Assembly: GCF_042665195.1 (NCBI RefSeq)
Contig: NZ_JBHTBW010000005.1
Span: 1-64,000, forward strand
Length of the DNA: 64,000 bases
Direction: 5' to 3'
Source of the DNA: Laceyella putida
GTDB lineage: Bacteria; Bacillota; Bacilli; Thermoactinomycetales; Thermoactinomycetaceae
Shown: in pieces, positions 32,901-41,713 of the stretch
How positions within the stretch are numbered: the stretch's first letter is position 1
Layout of the letters: each line of letters opens with the position of its first letter
Made by a program: the position numbers and the translations under genes
The notes under the pieces: model-generated
Seen by the model: only the letters and a program-made list of their open reading frames with translations
The model's database searches: none
Told to the model about the DNA's origin: nothing

Positions 32901-35009
32901 TTGAGTACGACGTATGAAGAAGAGAAATCCAATTTGCTGGAGATGATCAAAAAGATCGAAAGCCAATTGGCCGAGCTGGAGCGGATTCCGCGTTACTACG
33001 GCAAAGATTTGGTGGAGCAGGCTCTTGATGATCAGCGGCAAAGGCAACTGAAACAGCTACGGATCGCCAAGATGGAGCCATATTTCGGGCGCTTGGATTT
33101 TGCCGAGGCCGGCAGGGAGAAACCGGTGCCGCTTTATATCGGCAAAGCGGGGGTGCAGGATGCAGAAGCCAACGAGCCGTTGGTGATCGATTGGCGCGCT
33201 CCCGTCGCCAGCCTGTTTTACTCGTTTGCGGGCCAGACGGATCGCGCGCAGTATCTTTCACCCGAAGGATTGATTGAAGGAACCGTTTATTTGAAGCGCA
33301 ACATTGCCATACGCAAGCAACAGATTCAGCGGGTGGTGGACAGTTATGTGCGCGGGGGAGAGCAAACGGGCGTGGTGGATGAATTTTTGCTCTATCGTTT
33401 GGGCGAGAAGAAAGACCACCGCCTGCGGGATATCGTGTCCACGATCCAACACGAGCAGGACCAGATCATTCGTGCTGAACGCAATCAAGCGCTCGTGATA
33501 CAAGGAGTGCCGGGAAGCGGGAAGACCACGGTCGCTTTGCATCGGTTGGCCTATCTGCTTTATCAGTATCAAGACCGCCTGCGGGCGGAGCGGTTTGCCA
33601 TTTTTGCGCCCAACCGCATGTTTGTGGACTATATTTCGGAGGTGTTGCCTGAGCTGGGGGTGGGCGATGTCCAACAACACACCTTTGCCGATTGGGCCAA
33701 TTCCTTCTTGGACCAAGAGTTTTCTCTGGCGGAGGTTGAAGCGAATGTGGGAGAGTGGTTTGCGTTGGGGCAGACGGCGGATAACAAGGAACTCGCATGG
33801 TTGCGCTATAAAGGGAGCCTCTCGTTCCATCGGCGGATTGAAGCGGCATTGGCTGAGTTGGAAGCCTTCTTTGTGCCGGATAAACCGTTTACGGCATGGG
33901 AGAACAAAGTGTTGCCGGCGGAGGAGATTCGGCGATGGTTTGATGAAGAGTACCGGCATGATCCCTTGTTGAAACGAAAAGAACGGGTCTTTGCGAGAAT
34001 CAAGCGCTGGTTGGAAATGGAATGGAAGGAGATGCGCGGACGTGATCCACGGGGAACGTTCCGCAAACAAGCCAACCAACGTTTGCGGACATATATGAAA
34101 GCATGGCCCCAGCCAACCTTATGGTCGTGGTATCAGCACTGCGTCATCTCCCAGGCAAATGAGATGGAAGTCACACCACCGGCGGCCTTTTTAACGCGAT
34201 TGAAGCGAAAAAAGTTTGATGTCACCGACCTGGCCCCCCTGCTTCACATTTACACCGCCTTGTGGGGGATTTCTTCCGAGCGGATGTTTGATCATGTGGT
34301 GGTGGATGAAGCGCAAGACTTTTCGCCATACCAGTTGGCGGTATTGCAACAATTTTGTCCAAGTTGCTCGTTTACGATTTTGGGCGACCTATTGCAAAAT
34401 ATTTATGCGCATAAAGGCATTTCGCACTGGCGCGAGCTGATGGATTTGTTTGCGGAAGGGTCCTGCCGGTATGTTCAATTGAACAAAAGCTACCGATCCA
34501 CGATGGAAATCATTCAGTTTGCCAATGAGATTGTCCGCGGATTTGCCCGGGATGTGGCGATGGCCACCCCCGTATACCGCAGTGGCGAACCGGTGCAGGT
34601 GGTTCCGGTGTCAACGGGAGAGCGGGAGGAGACGTTGCTCCATTGGGTGGATGAACTGATGAATCAAGGGATTAGTACCTTGGCGGTGGTTACGCGGACA
34701 GATGAGGAAAGCGAGCGGGTGGCGACGAGCTTGCGTGAACACGGGGTGGACGCGCATGTGATCACTTCCACTCAAGCAGAGTATCACGGGGGGCTATCGG
34801 TTATTCCGATTTATTTGACCAAGGGGATGGAGTTTGATGCGGTCATTCTCACAGAAGTGGATGCGGAGCGATATCCGGTTGATGAACTTCATGCCAAGTT
34901 GTTGTTCGTGGGATGCACACGGGCTTTGCATCGCTTGGTGCTCCTGACGACGGAGCGGCCGTCTCCCTTGTTGCGGCAGGCACAGGGCAGAGGGGTTGCA
35001 AGGGGATGA
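32901..35009 (+). CDS. helD: HelD-like UvrD/Rep family helicase
   Basis: A 702-residue superfamily 1 ATPase like Bacillus HelD, which binds stalled RNA polymerase and recycles it. The N-terminal coiled coil (YEEEKSNLLEMIKKIESQL, to about 60) would enter the polymerase secondary channel. Walker A is GVPGSGKTTVALHRLAYLLY (about 212), Walker B VVVDEAQDFSPYQ, motif III GDLLQNIYAHKG, and C-terminal motifs GMEFDAVIL and FVGCTRALHRL. TTG at 32901 has AAAGGGG 9 nt upstream. The IS-derived element and an attenuator-like hairpin sit directly upstream and may have altered its promoter. Confidence 0.9.
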   Translation: MSTTYEEEKSNLLEMIKKIESQLAELERIPRYYGKDLVEQALDDQRQRQLKQLRIAKMEPYFGRLDFAEAGREKPVPLYIGKAGVQDAEANEPLVIDWRAPVASLFYSFAGQTDRAQYLSPEGLIEGTVYLKRNIAIRKQQIQRVVDSYVRGGEQTGVVDEFLLYRLGEKKDHRLRDIVSTIQHEQDQIIRAERNQALVIQGVPGSGKTTVALHRLAYLLYQYQDRLRAERFAIFAPNRMFVDYISEVLPELGVGDVQQHTFADWANSFLDQEFSLAEVEANVGEWFALGQTADNKELAWLRYKGSLSFHRRIEAALAELEAFFVPDKPFTAWENKVLPAEEIRRWFDEEYRHDPLLKRKERVFARIKRWLEMEWKEMRGRDPRGTFRKQANQRLRTYMKAWPQPTLWSWYQHCVISQANEMEVTPPAAFLTRLKRKKFDVTDLAPLLHIYTALWGISSERMFDHVVVDEAQDFSPYQLAVLQQFCPSCSFTILGDLLQNIYAHKGISHWRELMDLFAEGSCRYVQLNKSYRSTMEIIQFANEIVRGFARDVAMATPVYRSGEPVQVVPVSTGEREETLLHWVDELMNQGISTLAVVTRTDEESERVATSLREHGVDAHVITSTQAEYHGGLSVIPIYLTKGMEFDAVILTEVDAERYPVDELHAKLLFVGCTRALHRLVLLTTERPSPLLRQAQGRGVARG

Positions 35010-35194
35010 AGCGATGGAGCGGATGGCGGTAGATGTCTTCGCAACTCTGCTTCCAGTAGGTGTTGGCATCTTTAATGTAGCAAATAAAACCCCATATTCT
35101 GATAATCCAACCTAATCGGGTGTTTTCGTTGCCTGAATTGTCCGTTTTCCATGCGATTTTTATAAGATTGCGATTTTTGTGTTGTGTCTTTTAG

Positions 35195-35200
35195 TATAAT
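35195..35200 (+). promoter_or_regulatory. -10 element of the Sel1 gene promoter
   Basis: TATAAT 45 bp before the start; the -35 is poor. The region from 35010 contains no other gene. Confidence 0.4.
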
Positions 35201-35245
35201 AGAATCGTTGAAATCAAATGATCTATTTCTCTTTAGGAGGAGACA

Positions 35246-35875
35246 ATGGTGAGTCAATTTGATCAAGAAAACAAAGAGGCAGAGTTACAAGGGAACGGAC
35301 AAGTGATTGATTTCAATGAAGAGAAAGAGCGCCTGCGCCAAGATGAAGGCATCAAATGGATGATCAAGGCCGCTGAAGCGGGAGATGTTTGGTCGATGTC
35401 GGAAGTGGCTTATCTCTTGTTGACGGGCAACAAGGTGAGACAAAATCTGGTTGAAGGTGAGAAATGGCTCCGCAAAGCGGCCGAAGCCAATGACAAATGG
35501 GCGATGATGGAACTGGGTTACCGTTTGATTGTGGGAGAAGGTTTGGAGCAAGATGCGGTCGAAGGTGAGAAGTGGCTTCGTCGTTCGGCTGAAGCGCAAT
35601 ATCCTGTGGCGATGCGCATCTTGGGTTATCGGCTGTTGGAAGGGGACGGACTGCCGCAAGACTTGGAAGAAGGGCAGATCTGGATTCGCAAAGCGGCGGA
35701 ACTGGCTGAGCCGATCGCGATGCGCATCCTGGGCTACCGATTGTTAAATGGCATCACCTTCCCGCAAAACATCGAGGAAGGGGAGCTTTGGCTACAAAAG
35801 GCGGCTGAAGCGGGCGAGGTTGTGGCCATGCGGGAGTGGGGCAATTACTTGGTGAATGGCGTAAGCAAAAAATAA
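35246..35875 (+). CDS. Sel1-repeat protein
   Basis: A 209-residue cytoplasmic protein made of about five Sel1-like (SLR) repeats of 36 residues. Each has the pattern EGEKWLRKAAEA-ND-WAMMELGYRL followed by GLEQD-like turns (repeat starts near 34, 70, 106, 142 and 178). SLR proteins are alpha-solenoid adaptors for protein contacts, and the partner is unknown. AGGAGGAG precedes the ATG. It stands alone. Confidence 0.88.
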   Translation: MVSQFDQENKEAELQGNGQVIDFNEEKERLRQDEGIKWMIKAAEAGDVWSMSEVAYLLLTGNKVRQNLVEGEKWLRKAAEANDKWAMMELGYRLIVGEGLEQDAVEGEKWLRRSAEAQYPVAMRILGYRLLEGDGLPQDLEEGQIWIRKAAELAEPIAMRILGYRLLNGITFPQNIEEGELWLQKAAEAGEVVAMREWGNYLVNGVSKK

Positions 35876-35981
35876 GCGACGATCCTGATCCATCGGAACC
35901 GACGAGCTTCCTGGTCAGGGGAGCGGCGGCAACCGCAACCGCTCTTCCAAATTCTTTACATATAGAATGGAGAGTGTCTGG

Positions 35982-36728
35982 ATGTCCACCAAAACGAATC
36001 AGGTACTGATGTATCGCAAACCAAACCCGCAAGCGGAATTGCGCTTGTTTTGCTTTCCATATGCAGGGGGTGGCGCTTCCATTTACACGAATTGGCAGAC
36101 GCGGTTTTCCAAGCGGGTAGAAGTGTGTCCGGTCCAATTGCCGGGGCGGGAAAATCGGATGCTGGAAACGCCGATTTCCTCGATGGCTCAGTTGGTGCCG
36201 CAATTGGCGGATGAATTGGAAGGCTATTTGGATCAACCGTTTCTCTTCTTTGGCCATAGCATGGGAGCGTTGATCAGTTTTGAGTTGACACGGGAATTGC
36301 GCAGGCGGAATCAACCGTTGCCGCAGAAGCTGATTGTTTCGGCCAAGTCGGCTCCCCATGTGCCGAGACGCAAATCGTTTGGATATGCCTCTTCTGATGT
36401 GGAATTGATTGCGGAGCTGCGGGAATTGAACGGCACGCCGGAAGAGGTGTTGCAAAGCGAGGAGTTGATGGAATTGTTCCTCCCCATTATCCGAGCAGAC
36501 TTCGAGTTGGTCACGCGTTATGCCTACCAAGAAGAGGAACCCCTCTCCTGTCCGATTTTGGCGTTGGGTGGAACAGAAGACGCGGATGTGCCGCCGGAAA
36601 ACTTGGCGGCCTGGCAACAGGTGACGACCGGCGACTTTTCCTTGCGGCTTTTCGCCGGGGATCATTTTTATTTGTTTCAAGAGAATACGGACGCACTCGA
36701 TAAGATCATCGAAACGGTGGAGGAGTAA
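35982..36728 (+). CDS. Type II thioesterase
   Basis: A 248-residue alpha/beta hydrolase of the type II thioesterase family, which clears misprimed carrier proteins of NRPS or PKS assembly lines. Features are FCFPYAGGGASIYTNW, the nucleophile elbow GHSMG (Ser about 90), the Asp in GGTEDADVP and the His in GDHFYL. ATG at 35982 with GGAGAG 8 nt upstream is preferred to 35967. No synthetase gene lies within the window, so the enzyme is an orphan here or its system is elsewhere. Confidence 0.9.
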   Translation: MSTKTNQVLMYRKPNPQAELRLFCFPYAGGGASIYTNWQTRFSKRVEVCPVQLPGRENRMLETPISSMAQLVPQLADELEGYLDQPFLFFGHSMGALISFELTRELRRRNQPLPQKLIVSAKSAPHVPRRKSFGYASSDVELIAELRELNGTPEEVLQSEELMELFLPIIRADFELVTRYAYQEEEPLSCPILALGGTEDADVPPENLAAWQQVTTGDFSLRLFAGDHFYLFQENTDALDKIIETVEE

Positions 36729-36754
36729 TTGCGCGGCAGGGGGGGGGTTCCGGC

Positions 36755-36797
36755 ATTGCTCATTATCCCCTGCCTTTAGGCATGGGGAGTGGTCAAA
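36755..36797 (+). repeat. Solo IS605-type right-end remnant
   Basis: CCCCTGCC-TTTA-GGCATGGGG followed by AGTGGTCAA closely resembles an IS200/IS605 right end (hairpin then TCAA, at 36794-36797). The GAAT guide motif is degraded to CATTAT and no left end or transposase is near. Confidence 0.55.
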
Positions 36798-36825
36798 ACT
36801 CAATTAGAATATGATGAAAATAAGC

Positions 36826-36858
36826 AAACAGCCTCTGGCTTCAGGCCACAGGCTGTTT
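36826..36858 (-). terminator. Terminator of the fructose operon
   Basis: AAACAGCCTCTGGC pairs with GCCACAGGCTGTTT (one mismatch); leftwards it runs into TTATTTTC. Confidence 0.75.
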
Positions 36859-36864
36859 GGTGAA

Positions 36865-38721
36865 TCAATCGGTTTTTTGTTGTTTCCATGCGCCTAAGAT
36901 GAAGGACGTGATGAGTGAGCCAATCAAAATGGCGCCAATGTAATGGAAAGGCTTGTTGACGAGGGGAATGACGAACAACCCACCATGGGGCGCGGGTAAG
37001 GTAACTCCCAACCACAAGGACAACCCGCCCGCGACGGCGGACCCGATAATGCAGCTGGTCAGGACGCGGAGTGGATCGGCCGCGGCGAATGGAATGGCTC
37101 CTTCCGTGATGAACGAAGCACCCATGATGTAGTTGGTCAAGCCGGATTTGCGTTCCTGATCGCTGAATTTGCGCTTGAATATTGTTGTTGCCAAAGCGAT
37201 GCCCAACGGGGGAACCATCCCGCCGGCCATGACCGCGGCATGTGGCCCGAAATTGCCCGCCTCAATGGCGGCGATGCCAAAGGTGAAGGCGGCCTTATTA
37301 ATCGGCCCGCCCATATCAACCGCCATCATCGCCCCCAAGATCAGTCCCAAGAGAACGGCGTTGGTGCCGGAGAGATCACCGAGCCAAGCGGATAAGGCCT
37401 TATTCAGCGCGCCTACCGGGCCGTTGATCACGGTAATCATCAAGAAGCCCGTGATGAGGATGCCGAATACAGGGTACAGAAGGACCGGCTTCAACCCTTC
37501 CAACTGATCAGGCAAGAGGGAAAACGCCTTTTTTAAGCCGATTACGACGTAACCGGCTAAGAACCCGGCGATCAATCCTCCCAAAAAACCGGCCCCTGCC
37601 GAAGCGGCCAGAAATCCGCCCACGATTCCCGGAGCCAAGCCGGGGCGGTCGGCAATGCTCATTGCGATAAAGCCGGCCAAGATCGGCACGAGAAAATGGA
37701 AGGCGCCTTCACCCCCGATTTTCATCAGGATTTCGGCGACGGGCCCTTTGGCGTGAATGCCGCCAAACGCAAAGGCGAGGGCGATCAGGATGCCACCTCC
37801 CACCACAAACGGCAACATATTGCTTACGCCGCTCATCAAGTGCTTGTAAAAGCCGGTGGCACGGTTGTCTTCCCTGGCCCGTTTGCCGTCATCGGTAGCG
37901 GTAAACACCGGGGCGTCTTGTCGGCGCGCGCGTGAGAGCAATTGCTCCGCTTTATGAATCGCATCTGCCACAGGAACCTGAATCACGTGCTTTCCTTTAA
38001 ACCGGCTCATCTCCACCTGTGTGTCCGCGGCTACAATAATGGCGGTGGCCCGTTCAATCTCTTCCGGTGTGAGCGCATTTTTGACACCGGTTGACCCATT
38101 GGTCTCCACTTTGACGGGAATGCCCATTTCCTGCGCCTTCGCTTTGAGCGCATCAGCGGCCATATACGTATGGGCGATTCCCGTTGGGCAAGCGGTCACC
38201 GCTAAAATAAGCTCATCTTGGGGAACGGCGGGGGTACGGCTTTCCGCTGTTTCCTTTTCTTCGCTTTCCGCTTCTTTCGCGCCGATCAGCGCAATCAGTT
38301 CCTGCACCGTTTGGGCCCGCTCCAGTTGTTGGCGAAATTCGTTGTCCATCAACAGGATGGAAAGGCGCGATAATGTTTCAAGATGGGCTTCATTGGCGCC
38401 TTCGCTGGCGGCGATCATAAAGAACAGGTGGGCGGGCTGCCCATCGAGCGACTCATAATCAATGCCCTGTTCACTTTTGCCGAAGCAGATGGCGGGTGTT
38501 TTGACGGCCTTGGTTTTGGCGTGCGGGATCGCGATGCCATCACCGATGCCCGTCGACCCAGTTGCTTCCCGCTGGAAGATGGCTTCTTTGAACGCTTCAC
38601 GGTCATGCAGGCGTCCCGCTTCCTCCAACTTGGCGACCAATTCTTCGACAACCTCATTTTTTGTGGTTGCTTGAAGCTCCATGATTACTGTATCCGGTTT
38701 CAATAAATCTGTAATCTTCAT
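36865..38721 (-). CDS. fruA: Fructose PTS transporter EIIABC
   Basis: A 618-residue membrane protein that imports fructose as fructose 1-phosphate. Domain order is IIA (1-150, phosphorylated His in GIAIPHAKT), IIB (about 168-265, phosphorylated Cys in VTACPTGIAHTYMA) and IIC (about 285-618, at least eight helices with GGPINKAAF and ITEGAIPFAA). It takes phosphate from HPr. ATG at 38721 lies 11 bp after the fruK stop. It is the last gene of the operon. Confidence 0.96.
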   Translation of the reverse strand: MKITDLLKPDTVIMELQATTKNEVVEELVAKLEEAGRLHDREAFKEAIFQREATGSTGIGDGIAIPHAKTKAVKTPAICFGKSEQGIDYESLDGQPAHLFFMIAASEGANEAHLETLSRLSILLMDNEFRQQLERAQTVQELIALIGAKEAESEEKETAESRTPAVPQDELILAVTACPTGIAHTYMAADALKAKAQEMGIPVKVETNGSTGVKNALTPEEIERATAIIVAADTQVEMSRFKGKHVIQVPVADAIHKAEQLLSRARRQDAPVFTATDDGKRAREDNRATGFYKHLMSGVSNMLPFVVGGGILIALAFAFGGIHAKGPVAEILMKIGGEGAFHFLVPILAGFIAMSIADRPGLAPGIVGGFLAASAGAGFLGGLIAGFLAGYVVIGLKKAFSLLPDQLEGLKPVLLYPVFGILITGFLMITVINGPVGALNKALSAWLGDLSGTNAVLLGLILGAMMAVDMGGPINKAAFTFGIAAIEAGNFGPHAAVMAGGMVPPLGIALATTIFKRKFSDQERKSGLTNYIMGASFITEGAIPFAAADPLRVLTSCIIGSAVAGGLSLWLGVTLPAPHGGLFVIPLVNKPFHYIGAILIGSLITSFILGAWKQQKTD

Positions 38722-38732
38722 ATGATCTCACC

Positions 38733-39647
38733 TCAGAGCTTCGTAAGTTTAACTTGTGGAAAAATGGCTTCGATTTTGTCGCGGCAAGCCAGATCCTCTG
38801 AAAAAGCGGTGGCGCTTCCAGTCGCGATGCCATAACGGAAAGCGTCTTGCACAGATCCGGTTTGCGCCAGCCGGCCAATGAAACCGGCAACCAAGGAATC
38901 TCCGGCACCGACGGAGTTCACCACGGTGCCGCGCGGAGCGGTGGAGCGATAGACGCCATCGGCGGTGAACAGCAAGGCGACTTGTTCCGCCATGGAAACA
39001 ATCACATGCGTGATTCCCTGGGCCAACAGTTTTTCACCATAAGGGATGATTTCGTCGATCGTCGTGAACGTGGTGTTAAACAGCTCCCCCAACTCATGGT
39101 GATTGGGCTTGATCAGGAAAGGCTGGTGCCGGACGGCACGTGCGAGCGCTTCCCCACTCGCATCGATCACCACATGAATGCCGCGCTGGCCATAAGACAT
39201 GAGCAGCTGTTCATACAGATTGGACGGGAGCGAACGGGGGATGTTGCCAGCCAATACCAACATGTCCCCGACTTGCAGTCGCTCCAGCTTTTTCATGAAT
39301 TGTTGCAGCTGTTCAGGTGTGATCGAGGGGCCTTGCCCGTTGATCTCCGTTTCCCCGCCTTTGTCTTTTAACTTGATATTGATGCGGGTGTGTTCAGGAA
39401 TCTGGACAAAGTCATGGGCCACTTGTTCCTGTGCAAGCGCTTCCCTGATATAGGTGCCGGTGAACCCTCCGATAAAGCCGAGCGCGGTCGTCTCCACCCC
39501 GATCCGCGTCAGGATGCGGGAGACGTTGATCCCTTTGCCGCCCGGATACTTGTGTTCATGTTCCATGCGGTTCAATTGATACAGTCGCAATGAATCGACA
39601 TGGACAATAAAGTCAATCGATGGATTAAGCGTAACAGTATATATCAT
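38733..39647 (-). CDS. fruK: 1-phosphofructokinase
   Basis: A 304-residue PfkB-family kinase that converts fructose 1-phosphate to the 1,6-bisphosphate. The N-terminal signature TLNPSIDF with KYPGGKGINVSRIL and the C-terminal catalytic GAGDSLVAGF (Asp base) are present. The ATG overlaps the fruR stop by four bases, giving translational coupling. Confidence 0.95.
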   Translation of the reverse strand: MIYTVTLNPSIDFIVHVDSLRLYQLNRMEHEHKYPGGKGINVSRILTRIGVETTALGFIGGFTGTYIREALAQEQVAHDFVQIPEHTRINIKLKDKGGETEINGQGPSITPEQLQQFMKKLERLQVGDMLVLAGNIPRSLPSNLYEQLLMSYGQRGIHVVIDASGEALARAVRHQPFLIKPNHHELGELFNTTFTTIDEIIPYGEKLLAQGITHVIVSMAEQVALLFTADGVYRSTAPRGTVVNSVGAGDSLVAGFIGRLAQTGSVQDAFRYGIATGSATAFSEDLACRDKIEAIFPQVKLTKL

Positions 39648-40402
39648 GACTCTACCTCAAATACATGGGTCTTTTTCTGATAGGTTTCCCGTTGCTCATC
39701 CGGGAGTTGATCGGTAATGATGTGCATTTCTTCGATGTCCGCGATTTTGGCGAACGATACTTCAAAAAACTTATGCCGGTCCGCCACGACATAGGGCTGG
39801 CTGGACAGCCGCAAGGCCGTTTTTTTGATTGTGGCTTCGTCGGGGTCCGGTGTGGTGTAACCCAGCTCCAAGTCAATCCCGTTTGTGCCCAAAAAACATT
39901 TGTCAAAGCGATAGTTGCGCAGTGATTCAAGTGCCATGCACCCAATCATCGCGCGGGTGGAGGGTTTCATCATGCCCCCGAGCAAGTAGGCGCGAATCTG
40001 ATGCTCAACCAACGCTTCCAATTGGGCAAAGCCATTGGTGACGACCGTGATGTTTTTGCCCCGCAGATGCGGCACCATTTCCAGCGTGGTGCTGCCGGCG
40101 TCAAGATAGAGGCAATCGCCGGGTTCTACCAACGAAGCGGCCAAGGCGGCGATCCGTTGCTTGGCTTGAAGGTTTTTGGTTGATTTTTCGGCGATGCTGG
40201 GTTCAGTTCCCTTGGTTTGCAACTGGGTGGCCCCTCCGTGGATGCGTTTGAGAAGGTGGCGCTGCTCCAGTTCAATCAAATCCCGCCGGATCGTAGATTC
40301 GGAGGAATCAGTCGCTTGGACGAGCTCTTGCAATTTGACTACGCCCTGTTGTTTCAACAGATTCAAAATAACTTGGTGACGTTGTAGTGTAAGCGTATTC
40401 AC
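39644..40402 (-). CDS. fruR: DeoR family repressor of the fructose operon
   Basis: A 252-residue DeoR-type regulator with an N-terminal winged HTH (VKLQELVQATDSSESTIRRD, about 18-37, then GGAT) and a sugar-phosphate sensing domain (LYLDAGSTTLEM, with the family's DAGST loop). Fructose 1-phosphate is the expected inducer. The start is GTG at 40402, close after GAGAGGTGA. It heads the fruRKA operon and its operators lie just upstream. Confidence 0.93.
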   Translation of the reverse strand: MNTLTLQRHQVILNLLKQQGVVKLQELVQATDSSESTIRRDLIELEQRHLLKRIHGGATQLQTKGTEPSIAEKSTKNLQAKQRIAALAASLVEPGDCLYLDAGSTTLEMVPHLRGKNITVVTNGFAQLEALVEHQIRAYLLGGMMKPSTRAMIGCMALESLRNYRFDKCFLGTNGIDLELGYTTPDPDEATIKKTALRLSSQPYVVADRHKFFEVSFAKIADIEEMHIITDQLPDEQRETYQKKTHVFEVES

Positions 40403-40419
40403 TCACCTCTCTTCTCCCT

Positions 40420-40473
40420 ATATTAGCGAAAAGTTTTCAATCAATCAATCATAATCTATCATTTTCTATCAAT
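40420..40473 (-). promoter_or_regulatory. fru promoter with repeated FruR half sites
   Basis: On the minus strand TTGATT (40448-40443), a 17-bp spacer and TAATAT (40425-40420) form a promoter. Overlapping and upstream are direct repeats of TTGATAGA, ATGATAGAT and TGATTGATTGA, typical DeoR-family operators. Confidence 0.7.
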
Positions 40474-40785
40474 TTCCTTCATCGGGTGACGGGTTTTGAG
40501 CGCTGCCATAGCAAATACATCAACCGATAAAATGTTTTGAAATAGATATTTTAACCTTTTGTAACCAATCTATCATAAGTGAAAGTGGGAAAATGTTTAC
40601 TGTGAAAAGAATGTTATTGATAAAAACATGACTGTATGTCGTGTGCGAATGAAGATAGAAAGGGTAGTCTAGAGGGGGCTTGCTAGCCTGAGCAGTTATG
40701 ATAAAAAAGTGAATCATCTGTCATGGGCGGCTACTTTTACCATGTGCCGCGCCAAACGAACAGTGGCAAGAAAGGGGGAAGTCGT

Positions 40786-41064
40786 TTGTTCTTTGTGTGC
40801 TTGACGCTGATTTTGCTGGTGGCGGTCGCCGCGGGCATCTTATTCACGCAAGGGATGGTGATGGAAGGGGGCGTCTGTTTGGCGGTGAGCATCGCTCTCT
40901 TTATCTTGTGGCTTTTCTTTTATTCGCGTCTTCGGAAGAAGAAGCGGGAAGATGACGGGCTGAGAGGCTGCCTCGACTGTCTTGACTGCCTCGATTGTTC
41001 CGCGGATTGCTCCACCATGCACCCGTTTAGACGCATGGACTGTGACTGTGTGGATTGTACATAG
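40786..41064 (+). CDS. Two-helix membrane protein with a Cys-rich tail
   Basis: A 92-residue protein with two membrane helices (FFVCLTLILLVAVAAGILF and GGVCLAVSIALFILWLFFY) and a basic stretch before a tail carrying CLDCLDCLDCSADCS and CDCVDC. The tandem CxDC units are encoded by a 9-bp DNA repeat. The tail would bind metal or be redox-active in the cytoplasm. TTG at 40786 with AAAGGGGG is preferred to ATG 40723, which has no site. The family is not recognised. It is 15 bp upstream of the DUF2085 gene and probably cotranscribed. Confidence 0.65.
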   Translation: MFFVCLTLILLVAVAAGILFTQGMVMEGGVCLAVSIALFILWLFFYSRLRKKKREDDGLRGCLDCLDCLDCSADCSTMHPFRRMDCDCVDCT

Positions 41065-41078
41065 AGGAGGGGAATGCG

Positions 41079-41417
41079 GTGAACCGTTGGCTTCACAGGT
41101 TGATGATCGTTCCCTGCCATCGCAAACCGGAGCGGTGTTTTAATATGGGCGGACAACCCTTGCCCATTTGCGCGCGTTGCACGGGGATATTGCTGGGGTA
41201 TTTTTTTATTCCGGCGATGTTATTGATCACACCCCCACTCCCTTGGGCAGTGGGGATGCTGGCCCAGCTTCCCATGCTCATCGATGGGGGAACGCAGTCG
41301 TTGGGCTTGCGGCTGAGCAATAATGGGGTCCGTGTTGTGACGGGATTGCTCAGCGGCTGGGGGTTGTCTGTCATCGTGGTGGCAGGAGCCCGGGGATTGG
41401 TTGAATTAATCAAATAG
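41079..41417 (+). CDS. DUF2085 family membrane protein
   Basis: A 112-residue protein with the DUF2085 signature: CHRKPERCF, then PICARCTGILLGYF with four conserved Cys/His positions, followed by three membrane helices and GGTQSLGLRLSNNGVRVVTG. Function is unknown. GTG at 41079 follows GAGGAGGGG. The pairing with another Cys-rich membrane protein upstream hints at a shared metal or redox role, which is inference. Confidence 0.85.
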   Translation: MNRWLHRLMIVPCHRKPERCFNMGGQPLPICARCTGILLGYFFIPAMLLITPPLPWAVGMLAQLPMLIDGGTQSLGLRLSNNGVRVVTGLLSGWGLSVIVVAGARGLVELIK

Positions 41418-41496
41418 CCCCAAAACGGTAAGTTTGTCGCGACGCTTCATTCTATTGGAACGATGGTTGTTGCAGTAAAATATTTCTGTATTGGAA

Positions 41497-41523
41497 AAGA
41501 GACGAAAATAAAGTCTCTTTTTC
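41497..41523 (+). terminator. Terminator after the DUF2085 gene
   Basis: AAGAGAC/GTCTCTT stem followed by TTTTTCC. Confidence 0.85.
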
Positions 41524-41592
41524 CTTCGTTTTTTCAGATTATTCCTCTTTTTATGTGTTATTGCGGAGCGATGAAAGGGTAAGAATTAAAAA

Positions 41593-41667
41593 ATGAAGTC
41601 TATGGAAAAAATTACACTCCTTAATTTGGAAATATTTATATGTTTATTCCTTTATAAAATGAAATAG
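41593..41667 (+). CDS. Possible 24-residue peptide upstream of an HTH-TPR regulator
   Basis: The frame encodes a charged start then a hydrophobic core (ITLLNLEIFICLFLYK). RRNPP-type regulators often have a small signalling peptide gene beside them, which is the only reason for listing it. The ribosome binding site is weak and 13 nt away, and the region is AT-rich. Confidence 0.2.
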   Translation: MKSMEKITLLNLEIFICLFLYKMK

Positions 41668-41713
41668 ATGGAGTAATATAGAAATAACAAGTATTCGGAA
41701 AGGATAGGTCGCG

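Noticed and set aside
40960..41045. 9-bp repeats as a CRISPR-like array
   Set aside because: The repeats are contiguous, in frame and encode CxDC units; there are no spacers or cas genes.
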